Below are positions 7,497 to 15,465 of a DNA stretch of 64,000 nt, one piece after another. The first letter of the stretch is position 1; every line of letters begins with the position of its first letter. The DNA is from Enterobacterales bacterium (GTDB lineage Bacteria; Pseudomonadota; Gammaproteobacteria; Enterobacterales; Kangiellaceae): contig JAUZSK010000071.1 of assembly GCA_030949565.1 (NCBI GenBank), positions 1 to 64,000 on the forward strand. Direction: 5' to 3'. A model generated the notes under the pieces. That model made no database searches. It saw only the letters and a program-made list of their open reading frames with translations, and was not told the origin of the DNA. A program made the position numbers and the translations under genes.

Positions 7497-9143
7497 CTAA
7501 CGACTGCGGTTTTCTCTAATTGAAAAGGGTGCATTAAGTATCGGCAACACTAATAGCATCGCAAAATCAAAGAGTATTAAACTAGCATGATAATTCACTC
7601 TAAGATGAGTTCCCGCTAACCATAAAGTTAGCAAGAAAAAGGACAATATTGCTCCAACCCATAATACAACAATATTCAAACTGTTATTTTCATTGCTGTA
7701 CTTTTTCGAGTAAACATTCCTAAAACGCTTAATCGATTGCATAAAAACAATTGCAATACATAGAAATACAAGAATGTTTATTATGGGTAACAAGTCAACC
7801 ATGATTAATCTAAACGTCTCTGATAAATAAACGCGAACTGAAATAAAAACGATCAAACTAACTAGGATTGCAGCGTAGGTCATTAGTCTAACATTGAAAA
7901 TAGATTTGCCTTTTAAAAGCCATGAGATAGCGTTGCTACTAATGCTCCAAGAAATTATGGGGACCGATAAATTCAAAGCAATCCAGATTAAAAGGCTTTT
8001 AAACACTCCAAAATTTTCCGATAACCATTGCCAAGGTTGCAGGATGCTATCCTCTGAAGTCATGAGAACTAAATGAATATTAATCGGTATCATTGTCACT
8101 AAAAAAAATATCGCCTTGCTTTTAAATGCCAGCTTGAGTTTTGCCATCGCGAGATCAAAATTAGAAATAGGTAGCTGGGCGCTAAAGGCTAATATGCGAC
8201 TAGATTTTGAACCCATATGCGTTTTGCACAATACTGACGGGGTGAATAAAGGCACATAAAATAGAAATATGAGCATTAATAAAATCAAATCAAGCCCTTT
8301 TATATTAGACTGTGTTTTGGAAACTAAAAATACAAAAAATGAGCCTAGAAATAAACTAGCAGCGGGCAACATCCATCCAAAGACACGCCATTCATATCGA
8401 AATATTGCTTGTTGTTTCGACTGATAACTTGTGGGTAGTGAAAAACCGAAAATTTGCAGTTCAGACAAGTGCCATTTATTTTCAAATATTTGGTTGGTTC
8501 TAGCGCTTTTAACGGCATTTATCGCCAGCCAAAAGCCGGTCACCGCTAGAATGACAAGCCCAAAAGATGCCAATTTTCTATTAACCAATGGCTGAGTTAT
8601 CTCCCGATGCCAAAGAGAAATAAAACACACAGACAATGCAACCACAAGAAATATAAATATAGAAACGGTGAGGTAGGGCGCGTTAAAAAGTCGCCATGCA
8701 ATAAATTGAAACCAAACAACTGCGATACAACAGGCGGCTAGTATTAAGGCATACTGCGATAGATCATATTCTCCCTGCGCTATGACTAAAAACCATAGAA
8801 TAACAAATGAAAAACTAAACAAAATACCGAAGCCTATTGGAATCATTGCTAGTTTTGTGGATGAAAAAGGATGAGTGAAAGTAAATCTTGGAAAGCCTGC
8901 CATTGCTTTTGAAGGATTAAACTCACCAAATGTTATGATCATTGCCAGCAAAGGCATGATCATGGTTAAAAGAAAAAAATTAAATTTGAAATTCTGTCTC
9001 GGCAAGGGAGAATTCAAAAAGTTGGAGGTAAAAAAATCTATTGTTAGTAATAGGGGTATGGTTAAATAGGCAACAAGAATAATTTTTTGATTCTTCTTAA
9101 TCATTAACCAGAGCAAAGCTGATATTGGCGTGTTTAGAGTCAT
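7497..9143 (-). CDS. ABC transporter membrane protein (YtrC/D-like position)
   Basis: A strongly hydrophobic protein of 548 residues with roughly a dozen predicted membrane segments in two sets (about residues 15-240 and 260-545) and a short hydrophilic centre around the TSYQSKQQAIFRYEWR stretch. No catalytic motif. It is the last gene of a three-gene minus-strand operon after an ABC ATPase and a GntR/YtrA regulator, so it is most likely the permease. The ATG at 9143 is preferred over the further upstream in-frame ATG because GGGAGG stands just before it and the ATPase stop codon ends 1 bp away. Substrate unknown; YtrA-type operons elsewhere respond to cell-wall stress, which is only a guide. 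Confidence 0.75.
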   Translation of the reverse strand: MTLNTPISALLWLMIKKNQKIILVAYLTIPLLLTIDFFTSNFLNSPLPRQNFKFNFFLLTMIMPLLAMIITFGEFNPSKAMAGFPRFTFTHPFSSTKLAMIPIGFGILFSFSFVILWFLVIAQGEYDLSQYALILAACCIAVVWFQFIAWRLFNAPYLTVSIFIFLVVALSVCFISLWHREITQPLVNRKLASFGLVILAVTGFWLAINAVKSARTNQIFENKWHLSELQIFGFSLPTSYQSKQQAIFRYEWRVFGWMLPAASLFLGSFFVFLVSKTQSNIKGLDLILLMLIFLFYVPLFTPSVLCKTHMGSKSSRILAFSAQLPISNFDLAMAKLKLAFKSKAIFFLVTMIPINIHLVLMTSEDSILQPWQWLSENFGVFKSLLIWIALNLSVPIISWSISSNAISWLLKGKSIFNVRLMTYAAILVSLIVFISVRVYLSETFRLIMVDLLPIINILVFLCIAIVFMQSIKRFRNVYSKKYSNENNSLNIVVLWVGAILSFFLLTLWLAGTHLRVNYHASLILFDFAMLLVLPILNAPFSIRENRSR

Positions 9144-9144
9144 T

Positions 9145-10059
9145 TTAACCTCCCTTATTAGCAGTCGTTCGAGCAATAAAAATATCGCTAAGTGACAATT
9201 TGTTTTTGCTCAAAATAGGGTATGTATTATCATTCAGTTGGGCTTCTATTTGCTGCTCATCACCATAGAAATTGAGTAACCACTCATTTTCAAGTTGTTG
9301 CGAATTAAGCAGCCCAAGGTTTTTAAAATCGTCCCTTAGTTGCTTTGTGTTAATTTCATTATTGCCGCTAATAACAAACCGATAATGATGCGCTAAAATA
9401 TTATCCATCGAGTCTGAAAGCAATCTCTTTCCCTTATCTAACATCATCAGATGATCACTAACGCGTTCCACCTCTTCTAATAGATGTGAAGAAAAAATAA
9501 CGCTTCTGCCCTCTTCCGAAACAGTGCGTATAATCGCACCAAGGATATCTCTTCTTACGTTAGGATCGAGGCCTGATGAGGGTTCATCCAACAGCAATAA
9601 TTCCGGTCGGTGAGCTTGGGCGAGTACCAGCCCAACTCGGGCTTTTTGGCCTTTCGATAATTCTCTAATTCGTTTGTTGGTTTGTAGAGAAAAAACCTCC
9701 ATAAGCTCCGCCGCATATCGATGATCCCAGTTAGCATAAAATGCAGCGGTATACTTGATTATTTCTTTTACGGTCATCCAAGCAGGTAGATCCGGCTCTT
9801 CCGACAAGTAACCAATTTTTGCTAGAACTTTTTCGGGTTCTTCTACCGGATCTTTACCAAAGACTTTGATGCTCCCCTGTTCAGCGATATATTGACCTAA
9901 AATATGTTTGATTAGGGTGGTCTTGCCTGCGCCATTTTCTCCAACAATGCCAAATATTTGACCTGCTTTTACCTTGAATGAAATATTATCCAAGGCTGCT
10001 TGTTCGCCAAACTGACGGCTCAATTGATTAACTTGTATGATTGTATTCGTGTCTTGCAT
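9145..10059 (-). CDS. ABC transporter ATP-binding protein
   Basis: A 304-residue ATPase. Walker A is GENGAGKTT, the Q-loop region reads IGYLSEEPDLP, the signature is LSKGQKARVGLVLAQAH (LSKGQ in place of LSGGQ), Walker B is LLLLDEPSSGLD, and the switch His lies in IFSSHLLEEVE. The C-terminal 90 residues are a family-specific tail. GAGG precedes the ATG, which lies 1 bp after the stop of the regulator gene, so the two are co-translated. It should energise the permease encoded next. Compared with other ABC-2-type exporters it most resembles the YtrB/BcrA group. Confidence 0.88.
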   Translation of the reverse strand: MQDTNTIIQVNQLSRQFGEQAALDNISFKVKAGQIFGIVGENGAGKTTLIKHILGQYIAEQGSIKVFGKDPVEEPEKVLAKIGYLSEEPDLPAWMTVKEIIKYTAAFYANWDHRYAAELMEVFSLQTNKRIRELSKGQKARVGLVLAQAHRPELLLLDEPSSGLDPNVRRDILGAIIRTVSEEGRSVIFSSHLLEEVERVSDHLMMLDKGKRLLSDSMDNILAHHYRFVISGNNEINTKQLRDDFKNLGLLNSQQLENEWLLNFYGDEQQIEAQLNDNTYPILSKNKLSLSDIFIARTTANKGG

Positions 10060-10060
10060 G

Positions 10061-10462
10061 CTAAACCTCTTGATCTTGTGCTGTATAATTGGCTGATTGA
10101 GAAAGTTGATTTAATCTTTCAACCAATCTCTCGGTGGGTATGTTCATCTGGCGCGCTTCAGTGATTAGGGCGGAAAGCTTTTCATCGATTATCTTATTTT
10201 GCTCTAGTTTAGATAATGGTGAAGCCTCACCTGACACAAAAGTGCCTGCGCCTCTTCTTTTATAAATCCAATTGGCAACTTCTAGCTCCCGATAAGCTCG
10301 CGCCACCGTATTGGGATTAACCAGTAATTGCTCAGCCAAAACTCTTATGGCAGGTAGCTCTTGATCAACTTTCAAGCGATTAGAGGAGATTAAATGTTTA
10401 ACTTGCCGAATAATTTGTTGATAAACTGGGACACCATCAGCTTGAACTAGGTGAATATCCAT
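10061..10462 (-). CDS. GntR-family (YtrA subfamily) transcriptional regulator
   Basis: A 133-residue short GntR protein. The winged-helix domain is clear: PVYQQIIRQVKHLI, then LPAIRVLAEQLLVNPNTVARAYRELE and the wing RRGAGTFVSG. The C-terminal part is only about 55 residues, the mark of the YtrA subgroup, whose members repress the ABC operon they begin. It is the first gene of the minus-strand operon. A perfect 18-bp palindrome at 10481-10498, just upstream of its start, is the likely operator. The effector is not known from sequence. Confidence 0.88.
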   Translation of the reverse strand: MDIHLVQADGVPVYQQIIRQVKHLISSNRLKVDQELPAIRVLAEQLLVNPNTVARAYRELEVANWIYKRRGAGTFVSGEASPLSKLEQNKIIDEKLSALITEARQMNIPTERLVERLNQLSQSANYTAQDQEV

Positions 10463-10480
10463 GAATTAACCTTGTTTTCA

Positions 10481-10498
10481 TATTGTATTAATACAATA
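10481..10498 (-). promoter_or_regulatory. Palindromic operator of the YtrA-type operon
   Basis: TATTGTATTAATACAATA is a perfect 18-bp palindrome centred 28 bp upstream of the regulator ATG. A further related half-site, TACAATATTG, follows at about 10500-10509. Position and symmetry fit autorepression by the GntR protein. Confidence 0.6.
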
Positions 10499-10564
10499 GT
10501 ACAATATTGATGGGTTATGCAAGGATTATTTTTTAAATTTATTCTTGGAAAACTCAAAACGCGG

Positions 10565-10626
10565 TCATCCCATGCTCTGGCTGAGAATGCAGAGGCAATT
10601 CCTTGGTACTAAAAAGTCCCATGGTC
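10565..10626 (+). repeat. Dispersed repeat B, copy 2 (partial, degenerate)
   Basis: Matches the left half of the copy at 11447: TCCCATGCTCT, GAATGCAGAGGCAATTC, then GGTACTAAAAAG and CCATGG in the same order. The outer left end and the right half are missing. It lies between the ABC operon and the second toxin-antitoxin pair. Confidence 0.65.
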
Positions 10627-10689
10627 ACTTGACAAAAGAACAATTGATTCCATAATGGAACCGTAATGGTATTCACAGCAGCTAGGCTT

Positions 10690-10932
10690 ATGCCAACATT
10701 GACCCTCAAAAATATTCCAGAAAAGCTCTATCTTCGCTTAAAAGAAGTTGCGAAATCTCATCGCAGAAGTCTAAATAGCGAGATTTTATACCTTGTCGAG
10801 CAATCTTTAATGCCCCATAAAGTTGAATTAGCTGAAAAAATAGCAGCAGCGAGAAAAATACGAGAAAATAATGCGAGCTATTTGCTGACGGATGAAGAAA
10901 TAAATACCGCTAAGAATCTGGACCGACCATGA
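10690..10932 (+). CDS. FitA/Arc-type ribbon-helix-helix antitoxin
   Basis: An 80-residue protein starting PTLTLKNIPEKLYLRLKEVA, the beta-strand and first helix of a ribbon-helix-helix fold, then SHRRSLNSEILYLVEQSL, the second helix, as in FitA-like antitoxins. The C-terminal half is charged and would wrap the PIN toxin. The ATG at 10690 is chosen because the fold begins there; an upstream in-frame ATG at 10666 adds eight unrelated residues. Its last codons overlap the next gene by ATGA. Confidence 0.82.
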   Translation: MPTLTLKNIPEKLYLRLKEVAKSHRRSLNSEILYLVEQSLMPHKVELAEKIAAARKIRENNASYLLTDEEINTAKNLDRP

Positions 10933-11351
10933 TTGTGGTAGATATCAATATCATTGCTTATTTTTATCTAACAAGCCCAAAATCTGAGTTAGCTGAAAAA
11001 TTACTATTAATTGATTGCGATTGGCAAGTACCAAGACTTTGGCGAAGCGAGTTTCGAAGTGTTGTTAGCCTCTATTTACGGAAAAAAATATTACCCTACG
11101 AAGATATTTTAGTCATATTACATGAAGCTGAAGATCTATTAAAAAATAATGAATACGATCTACCCTCGGCTGACATAATGCCACTGGTCAGTTCGAGTCG
11201 ATGTTCAGCCTACGATTGTGAATTTGTAGCCCTAGCAAAATGCTTGTCAGTGCCACTTGTCACAGAAGATAAAAAAATACTAAAGGCGTTTCCAGAAACT
11301 GCGATTTCATTGCAGGATTTTTTGTCGCTGCATAGTGGTAAAAAAATATAG
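10929..11351 (+). CDS. PIN-domain toxin (VapC/FitB type)
   Basis: A 140-residue PIN-domain ribonuclease. The first acidic residue is in MIVVDINIIAYF, the second in LWRSEFRSVV, and the later acidic pair in SAYDCEFVALAK and LVTEDKKILKAFP. The usual DTN after the first strand is DIN here, a mild variation that keeps the Asp. The start ATG overlaps the antitoxin stop (ATGA), the standard layout of such pairs. The expected activity is cleavage of tRNA or rRNA when freed from its antitoxin; the target cannot be read from sequence. Confidence 0.87.
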   Translation: MIVVDINIIAYFYLTSPKSELAEKLLLIDCDWQVPRLWRSEFRSVVSLYLRKKILPYEDILVILHEAEDLLKNNEYDLPSADIMPLVSSSRCSAYDCEFVALAKCLSVPLVTEDKKILKAFPETAISLQDFLSLHSGKKI

Positions 11352-11390
11352 GGTAACGGTTATTGCGTAATAATCTATTTTTAGGTTATG

Positions 11391-11422
11391 AGATTGCCGC
11401 GTCGTGCCTCCTCGCAAAGACG
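11391..11422 (+). repeat. REP-like module, dispersed copy
   Basis: AGATTGCCGCGTCGTGCCTC followed by CTCGCAAAGACG is a single copy of the palindromic module that makes up the 4110-5266 array. It lies 40 bp after the PIN toxin gene. Confidence 0.75.
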
Positions 11423-11446
11423 TTTTCTATCAGCTACAAGTCTCCT

Positions 11447-11557
11447 CTCGTTCCTATGCTCTCGTGTGGGAATGCAGAGGCAATTCGTCGGTACCAAAAA
11501 GCGCCATTGTTATCCTTAATTTAATTAGGCGTTCCCACGGAGGACCATGGGAACGAG
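11447..11557 (+). repeat. Dispersed repeat B, copy 3 (most complete)
   Basis: A 111-bp element bounded by inverted ends, CTCGTTCCTATG at the left and CATGGGAACGAG at the right. Internal landmarks are GGGAATGCAGAGGCAATTCG, GGTACCAAAAAG and GGCGTTCCCACGGAGGACC. Similar to 7378-7479 and 10565-10626. Small size, terminal symmetry and absence of coding capacity suggest a MITE-like or BIME-like element. It closes the accessory block just before the paaA promoter. Confidence 0.82.
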
Positions 11558-11571
11558 ATCAACCCGCAATA

Positions 11572-11610
11572 TGATACATAATTTGTAGAAATATTAAAAA
11601 AACTGTATCA
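11572..11610 (+). promoter_or_regulatory. Putative PaaX operator upstream of paaA
   Basis: TGATACA (11572-11578) and TGTATCA (11604-11610) form a perfect 7-bp inverted repeat with a 25-bp AT-rich spacer, the same geometry as upstream of paaZ. CATAAT (11609-11614) overlaps the right arm and may be the -10. A repressor bound across both arms would cover the promoter. The operator ends 100 bp before the paaA start. Confidence 0.6.
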
Positions 11611-11710
11611 TAATAACTTATTAAACCTACTTTTATTAGGCTTTTTGCCTAAATGATTGATTTTTAGTCGAATTTATATAAATTGATGATCCGACCACGA
11701 GTTTAAAACT

Positions 11711-12667
11711 ATGCGAAATACTGATGAACATGCTTTGCAAGCAGAATTTGACCGCCGCGTTGCCGCTGAAGAAAAAATCGAACCCACCGATTGGATGCCG
11801 GATGATTATCGCAAAAATCTGATCCGACAGATGAGCCAACACGCGCATTCAGAGATTATTGGTATGCAACCGGAAGGCAACTGGATTACCCGCGCCCCCA
11901 GCTTGCGCCGTAAAGCCATCCTTTTGGCAAAAGTGCAGGACGAAGGTGGTCATGGATTATATCTGTATAGCGCAACCGAAACATTAGGCATTACTCGCAG
12001 CGAAATGATTGAAGCCTTGCAAACCCGCAAGGCAAAATATGCTTCCATCTTTAATTATCCGACACTGACCTGGGCGGATATCGGTGCTGTTGGTTGGCTG
12101 GTGGATGGTGCCGCCATTGTCAATCAGATTGCTTTGCAACGCACTTCTTATGGTCCTTATGCACGCGCCATGATCCGCATTTGTAAGGAAGAGAGTTTTC
12201 ATCAACGTCAAGGCTATGAGTTGATGCTTGAGATGGCGAAAGGCTCTCCGCAGCAAAAGCAAATGGCGCAGGATGCACTCAATCGCTTTTGGTGGCCCTC
12301 GCTAATGATGTTTGGTCCACATGATGGGGATTCGGCGCATTCAAGTAAATCCATGCAGTGGAAAATCAAGCGTGAAAGTAACGATACATTAAGGCAGCGA
12401 TTTATCGACCAGACCGTCCCGCAAATTGAAGTGCTAGGATTGGAAATGCCGGATCCGGAAATTAAATGGAATGAAACTCGCGGTCACTACGACTCCGGTG
12501 AAATCAATTGGGATGAATTTTATAAGGTGATAAATGGTAATGGTCCTTGCAATCACCAAAGGATCAAACATCATGTGAAAGCCCACCAAGACGGCGAATG
12601 GGTACGCGAAGCGGTGCGGGCTTATCGCGCTAAACAAGCCCGTAAAAAAGATGAGCGAGCGGCTTAG
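11711..12667 (+). CDS. paaA: PaaA, catalytic subunit of ring-1,2-phenylacetyl-CoA epoxidase
   Basis: The di-iron oxygenase subunit of the PaaABCE multicomponent enzyme, which epoxidises the ring of phenylacetyl-CoA. The ferritin-like helices carry the iron ligands in QDEGGHG (about residues 77-82) and [10 protein letters not shown] (about 159-168). Length 318, close to E. coli PaaA (309), with the conserved DWMPDDYRK opening and the NGNGPCN segment near the end. It is the first gene of paaABCDE. The ribosome site is weak (CGAG). Reading frame intact. Confidence 0.97.
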   Translation: MRNTDEHALQAEFDRRVAAEEKIEPTDWMPDDYRKNLIRQMSQHAHSEIIGMQPEGNWITRAPSLRRKAILLAKVQDEGGHGLYLYSATETLGITRSEMIEALQTRKAKYASIFNYPTLTWADIGAVGWLVDGAAIVNQIALQRTSYGPYARAMIRICKEESFHQRQGYELMLEMAKGSPQQKQMAQDALNRFWWPSLMMFGPHDGDSAHSSKSMQWKIKRESNDTLRQRFIDQTVPQIEVLGLEMPDPEIKWNETRGHYDSGEINWDEFYKVINGNGPCNHQRIKHHVKAHQDGEWVREAVRAYRAKQARKKDERAA

Positions 12668-12722
12668 ACTCAGTCAATTTTGAACAGCCGTTTCTTTAGA
12701 TAATTATTTTAGGAATCAGATT

Positions 12723-13013
12723 ATGCCACAGCAAGAACATTTAGCCGTTTATGAAGTCTTTGTGCGTTCCGCAAGAGGGCTGGATCACAAGCACGTTGGT
12801 AGTCTGCATGCCGAAAGTCCGGAGCATGCGCTGATGTATGCTCGAGACTGTTATCTGCGGCGCTCCGAAGGGATCAGTGTTTGGGTAGTGAAAGCCTCGG
12901 ATGTCACCGCTTCCCAAGGCGATGATGTTGCAGATTTTGTTGAGCCGATGGATGATAAAGACTATCGTCATGCAACACATTATGTGTTGCCCGAAAGCGT
13001 TAAAAATATGTAA
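12723..13013 (+). CDS. paaB: PaaB, structural subunit of phenylacetyl-CoA epoxidase
   Basis: A 96-residue small subunit that bridges the PaaA-PaaC dimers. The sequence begins QQEHLAVYEVFVRSARGLDH and contains HAESPEHALMYARDCYLRR, both highly typical of PaaB. TTAGGA precedes the ATG, 55 bp after paaA. Confidence 0.96.
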   Translation: MPQQEHLAVYEVFVRSARGLDHKHVGSLHAESPEHALMYARDCYLRRSEGISVWVVKASDVTASQGDDVADFVEPMDDKDYRHATHYVLPESVKNM

Positions 13014-13029
13014 AGGTGACGACAAAACT

Positions 13030-13791
13030 ATGTCTAATAAATCAAACAATCTTTACCGCTTTTTAGTCGCTCAAGGTGATGATGCGATCATATTAAGCCA
13101 TCGACTCAGTGAGTGGTGTAGCAATGCACCCTATTTAGAAGAAGACTTAGCTTTGACTAATGTGGCTCTAGATTATCTAGGACGAGCGCGACTTTTTTAT
13201 CAATATGCGGCTGAATTAAAAGGCGGTGATGAAACTGAAGACAGCATTGCCTACACCCGTGATGAACGCCAATACACTAATCTATTAATTCACGAATTAC
13301 CGATCAATGACTTTGCCTATACTTTGTTAAGACAATATTTCCTAGATGTTTTTTACGTCGAATATATGACCGGGTTGTGTCAATCAAGTGACCAACGGAT
13401 TGCCGCCATTGCAGGAAAAAGTGTCAAGGAAAGTCGCTACCATCTAAAACGTAGCCAACCATGGATTACCCAGCTAGCGGAGGGTACTGAGGAAAGTCGT
13501 CGACGCATTTTAGATGCCTTAACGGAGCTTGAAAGTTTTGTCGGCGAATTGTTCGAAATGCCAGAATGGGAACAGCAGTTAGTGACTGATGGAATCGCTT
13601 TTGATCGTCAATTGATTCGTGAGAAATGGGATCATCAAGTGCAAGCACTACTTTCAGCATCGGATATTAATATTTTAGACAGTCAGCTTAAAATTGGTGG
13701 TGGACGAGAGGGCATTCACACCGAATTTTTAGGCCATCTTTTGTCTGAAATGCAATACCTACAACGCGCCTATCCCGGGTTAAAATGGTAG
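13030..13791 (+). CDS. paaC: PaaC, non-catalytic ferritin-like subunit of phenylacetyl-CoA epoxidase
   Basis: A 253-residue ferritin-like partner of PaaA that binds substrate side chains and stabilises the complex but normally lacks a functional di-iron site. Conserved landmarks are QGDDAIILSHRLSEWC near the start, DLALTNVALDYLGRAR, and DVFYVEYMTGL. The start ATG at 13030 has AAGGTGA 10 bp upstream; a longer in-frame extension overlaps paaB and is rejected. The end overlaps paaD by 7 bp. Confidence 0.95.
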   Translation: MSNKSNNLYRFLVAQGDDAIILSHRLSEWCSNAPYLEEDLALTNVALDYLGRARLFYQYAAELKGGDETEDSIAYTRDERQYTNLLIHELPINDFAYTLLRQYFLDVFYVEYMTGLCQSSDQRIAAIAGKSVKESRYHLKRSQPWITQLAEGTEESRRRILDALTELESFVGELFEMPEWEQQLVTDGIAFDRQLIREKWDHQVQALLSASDINILDSQLKIGGGREGIHTEFLGHLLSEMQYLQRAYPGLKW

Positions 13792-14309
13792 CCGTTAAGC
13801 AAGCAATTATTGATAGCGTTTCACCGGAATATGCGGAAAGAACAGCCCTGCGAAATGGATCATCCTATCCGCAAATTTGGAAAATTTTGGATCAGGTCTA
13901 CGACCCAGAGTTGCCTGGTTTAAGCCTTTGGGATCTCGGAGTTTTACAAAGCATTGAACAAAAAGAAGATACTTGGGAGATTGGGATTACACTCACCTAC
14001 AGCGGCTGTCCGGCAGTAGAATGTATGCAGCTGGACATTATTAGTGTGATGCGACAAGCAGGCTATTCAAATGTTAAGGTTAAAATACTCGTATCACCGA
14101 TTTGGAGCAGTGAAATGATGTCCCCCCAAGGGCGAGCGCATCTGAAATCAATCCAAATTGTGCCGCCCAACCCACAGCAACTGGTTAGCTGTCCAATCTG
14201 TGATAGCCACAATACCAAGGTGATTAGCGAGTTTGGATCGACGGCTTGCAAGGCGCTCTACCAGTGCCTGGATTGTCAGGAAGCGTTTGATTATTTTAAA
14301 TCTTTTTGA
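13785..14309 (+). CDS. paaD: PaaD, MIP18/DUF59-family Fe-S maturation factor for the epoxidase
   Basis: A 174-residue protein needed for the epoxidase and thought to act in iron-sulfur or di-iron maturation. The DUF59 core shows DPELPGLSLWDLGVLQSI and TLTYSGCPAVECMQ with the reactive cysteine, and the C-terminus adds a zinc-ribbon-like pair CPICDSH and CLDCQEAFDYFK, as in PaaD proteins. It overlaps paaC by 7 bp and is followed 46 bp later by paaE. Confidence 0.93.
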   Translation: MVAVKQAIIDSVSPEYAERTALRNGSSYPQIWKILDQVYDPELPGLSLWDLGVLQSIEQKEDTWEIGITLTYSGCPAVECMQLDIISVMRQAGYSNVKVKILVSPIWSSEMMSPQGRAHLKSIQIVPPNPQQLVSCPICDSHNTKVISEFGSTACKALYQCLDCQEAFDYFKSF

Positions 14310-14355
14310 TTTCGATTAGACAATATTAAATCGGGTAACACGGAAAAACAAAACC

Positions 14356-15444
14356 ATGAGTAACGACTTTTATTGCTTAACCATTAGCCACTGCGAAAAG
14401 CTGACTAAAGATTCTTTGCTTGTGAGCTTTGACCTACCGACCGAATTGCAGTCGAAGTTTAACTATCAGCAGGGACAACATTTAACCTTAAAAATGATCA
14501 TTGATGGCGAGGAAATGCGTCGCAGTTATTCTATTTGTAATGGCGTTAATAGGCAACAATTACAAATTGCGATTAAAGCCATCGATCAAGGTGTTTTTTC
14601 AAACTATGCGTTGCAAAACTTTCACGCGGGTATGAGCATAGATATCATGCCACCTCAGGGACATTTTTATTCAGAACTAAAATCAAATGCATCTAAAAAC
14701 TATTGTTTGATCGCGGTAGGTAGCGGTATTACACCTATCTTATCTCACCTTGAGTCGATTTTAAGCTCTGAACCAAACTCTAGAGTGACCTTGCTTTTTG
14801 GTAATCGCCGTAGCGCAGAAATGATGTTTCGTGATCAAATTAATTTTATTAAAAATGAACACTTAGCGCGATTTCAGTGGCTTAATTTCTTCACTCAGGA
14901 AGAAAATGATGCGGTACTGCTCAATGGTCGTATTTCACCACAAAAAATAATTGATCTTAATGATAAAAAATTGATGGCTATTGAACATATCGATGAGGTA
15001 TTTATTTGTGGTCCCGAAGCATTAACCTTAGATTTAGCCAAGGCTTTTGAATTTTGGAAGGTTAGCCCTCATAATATTCATTATGAATTATTTTTCTCTG
15101 CCGCGAGTGAAAAAAAGTCGGTAAAAAAACAAAAAGAACGAGCACAAAAATACGGTGAGAAGGTTTCTCAAGTGACTTTAAAAATTGCTGGGCGTAAAAC
15201 CAAAATGCCTATCGAAATGGGTGGTAAAAACATTCTTGATGCAGCTATTGAGCAGGGTGCTGACCTACCTTTTTCTTGCAAAGCCGGAGTCTGTGCAACC
15301 TGTAAAGCCAAAGTAATCTCAGGAAAAGTTGACATGGATACTAATCATTCACTGACCGAACCTGAAATTGTAGCAGGTATGATCTTGACCTGTCAATCTC
15401 ACCCTGCCAGTGAATCAGTTGAAATTGATTTTGATTTTAGTTAA
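14356..15444 (+). CDS. paaE: PaaE, reductase subunit of phenylacetyl-CoA epoxidase
   Basis: Passes electrons from NAD(P)H through FAD and a 2Fe-2S centre to PaaA. The domain order is FAD-binding (RRSYSICNG), nucleotide-binding (IAVGSGITPILSHLES, FICGPEAL) and a C-terminal plant-type ferredoxin (PFSCKAGVCATCKAKV, then LTCQSHP) supplying four cysteine ligands. Length is 362 residues (E. coli 356). Reading frame intact. Last of the epoxidase genes, 21 bp before paaX. Confidence 0.95.
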   Translation: MSNDFYCLTISHCEKLTKDSLLVSFDLPTELQSKFNYQQGQHLTLKMIIDGEEMRRSYSICNGVNRQQLQIAIKAIDQGVFSNYALQNFHAGMSIDIMPPQGHFYSELKSNASKNYCLIAVGSGITPILSHLESILSSEPNSRVTLLFGNRRSAEMMFRDQINFIKNEHLARFQWLNFFTQEENDAVLLNGRISPQKIIDLNDKKLMAIEHIDEVFICGPEALTLDLAKAFEFWKVSPHNIHYELFFSAASEKKSVKKQKERAQKYGEKVSQVTLKIAGRKTKMPIEMGGKNILDAAIEQGADLPFSCKAGVCATCKAKVISGKVDMDTNHSLTEPEIVAGMILTCQSHPASESVEIDFDFS

Positions 15445-15465
15445 AACAAACAATACCTTAGATTG

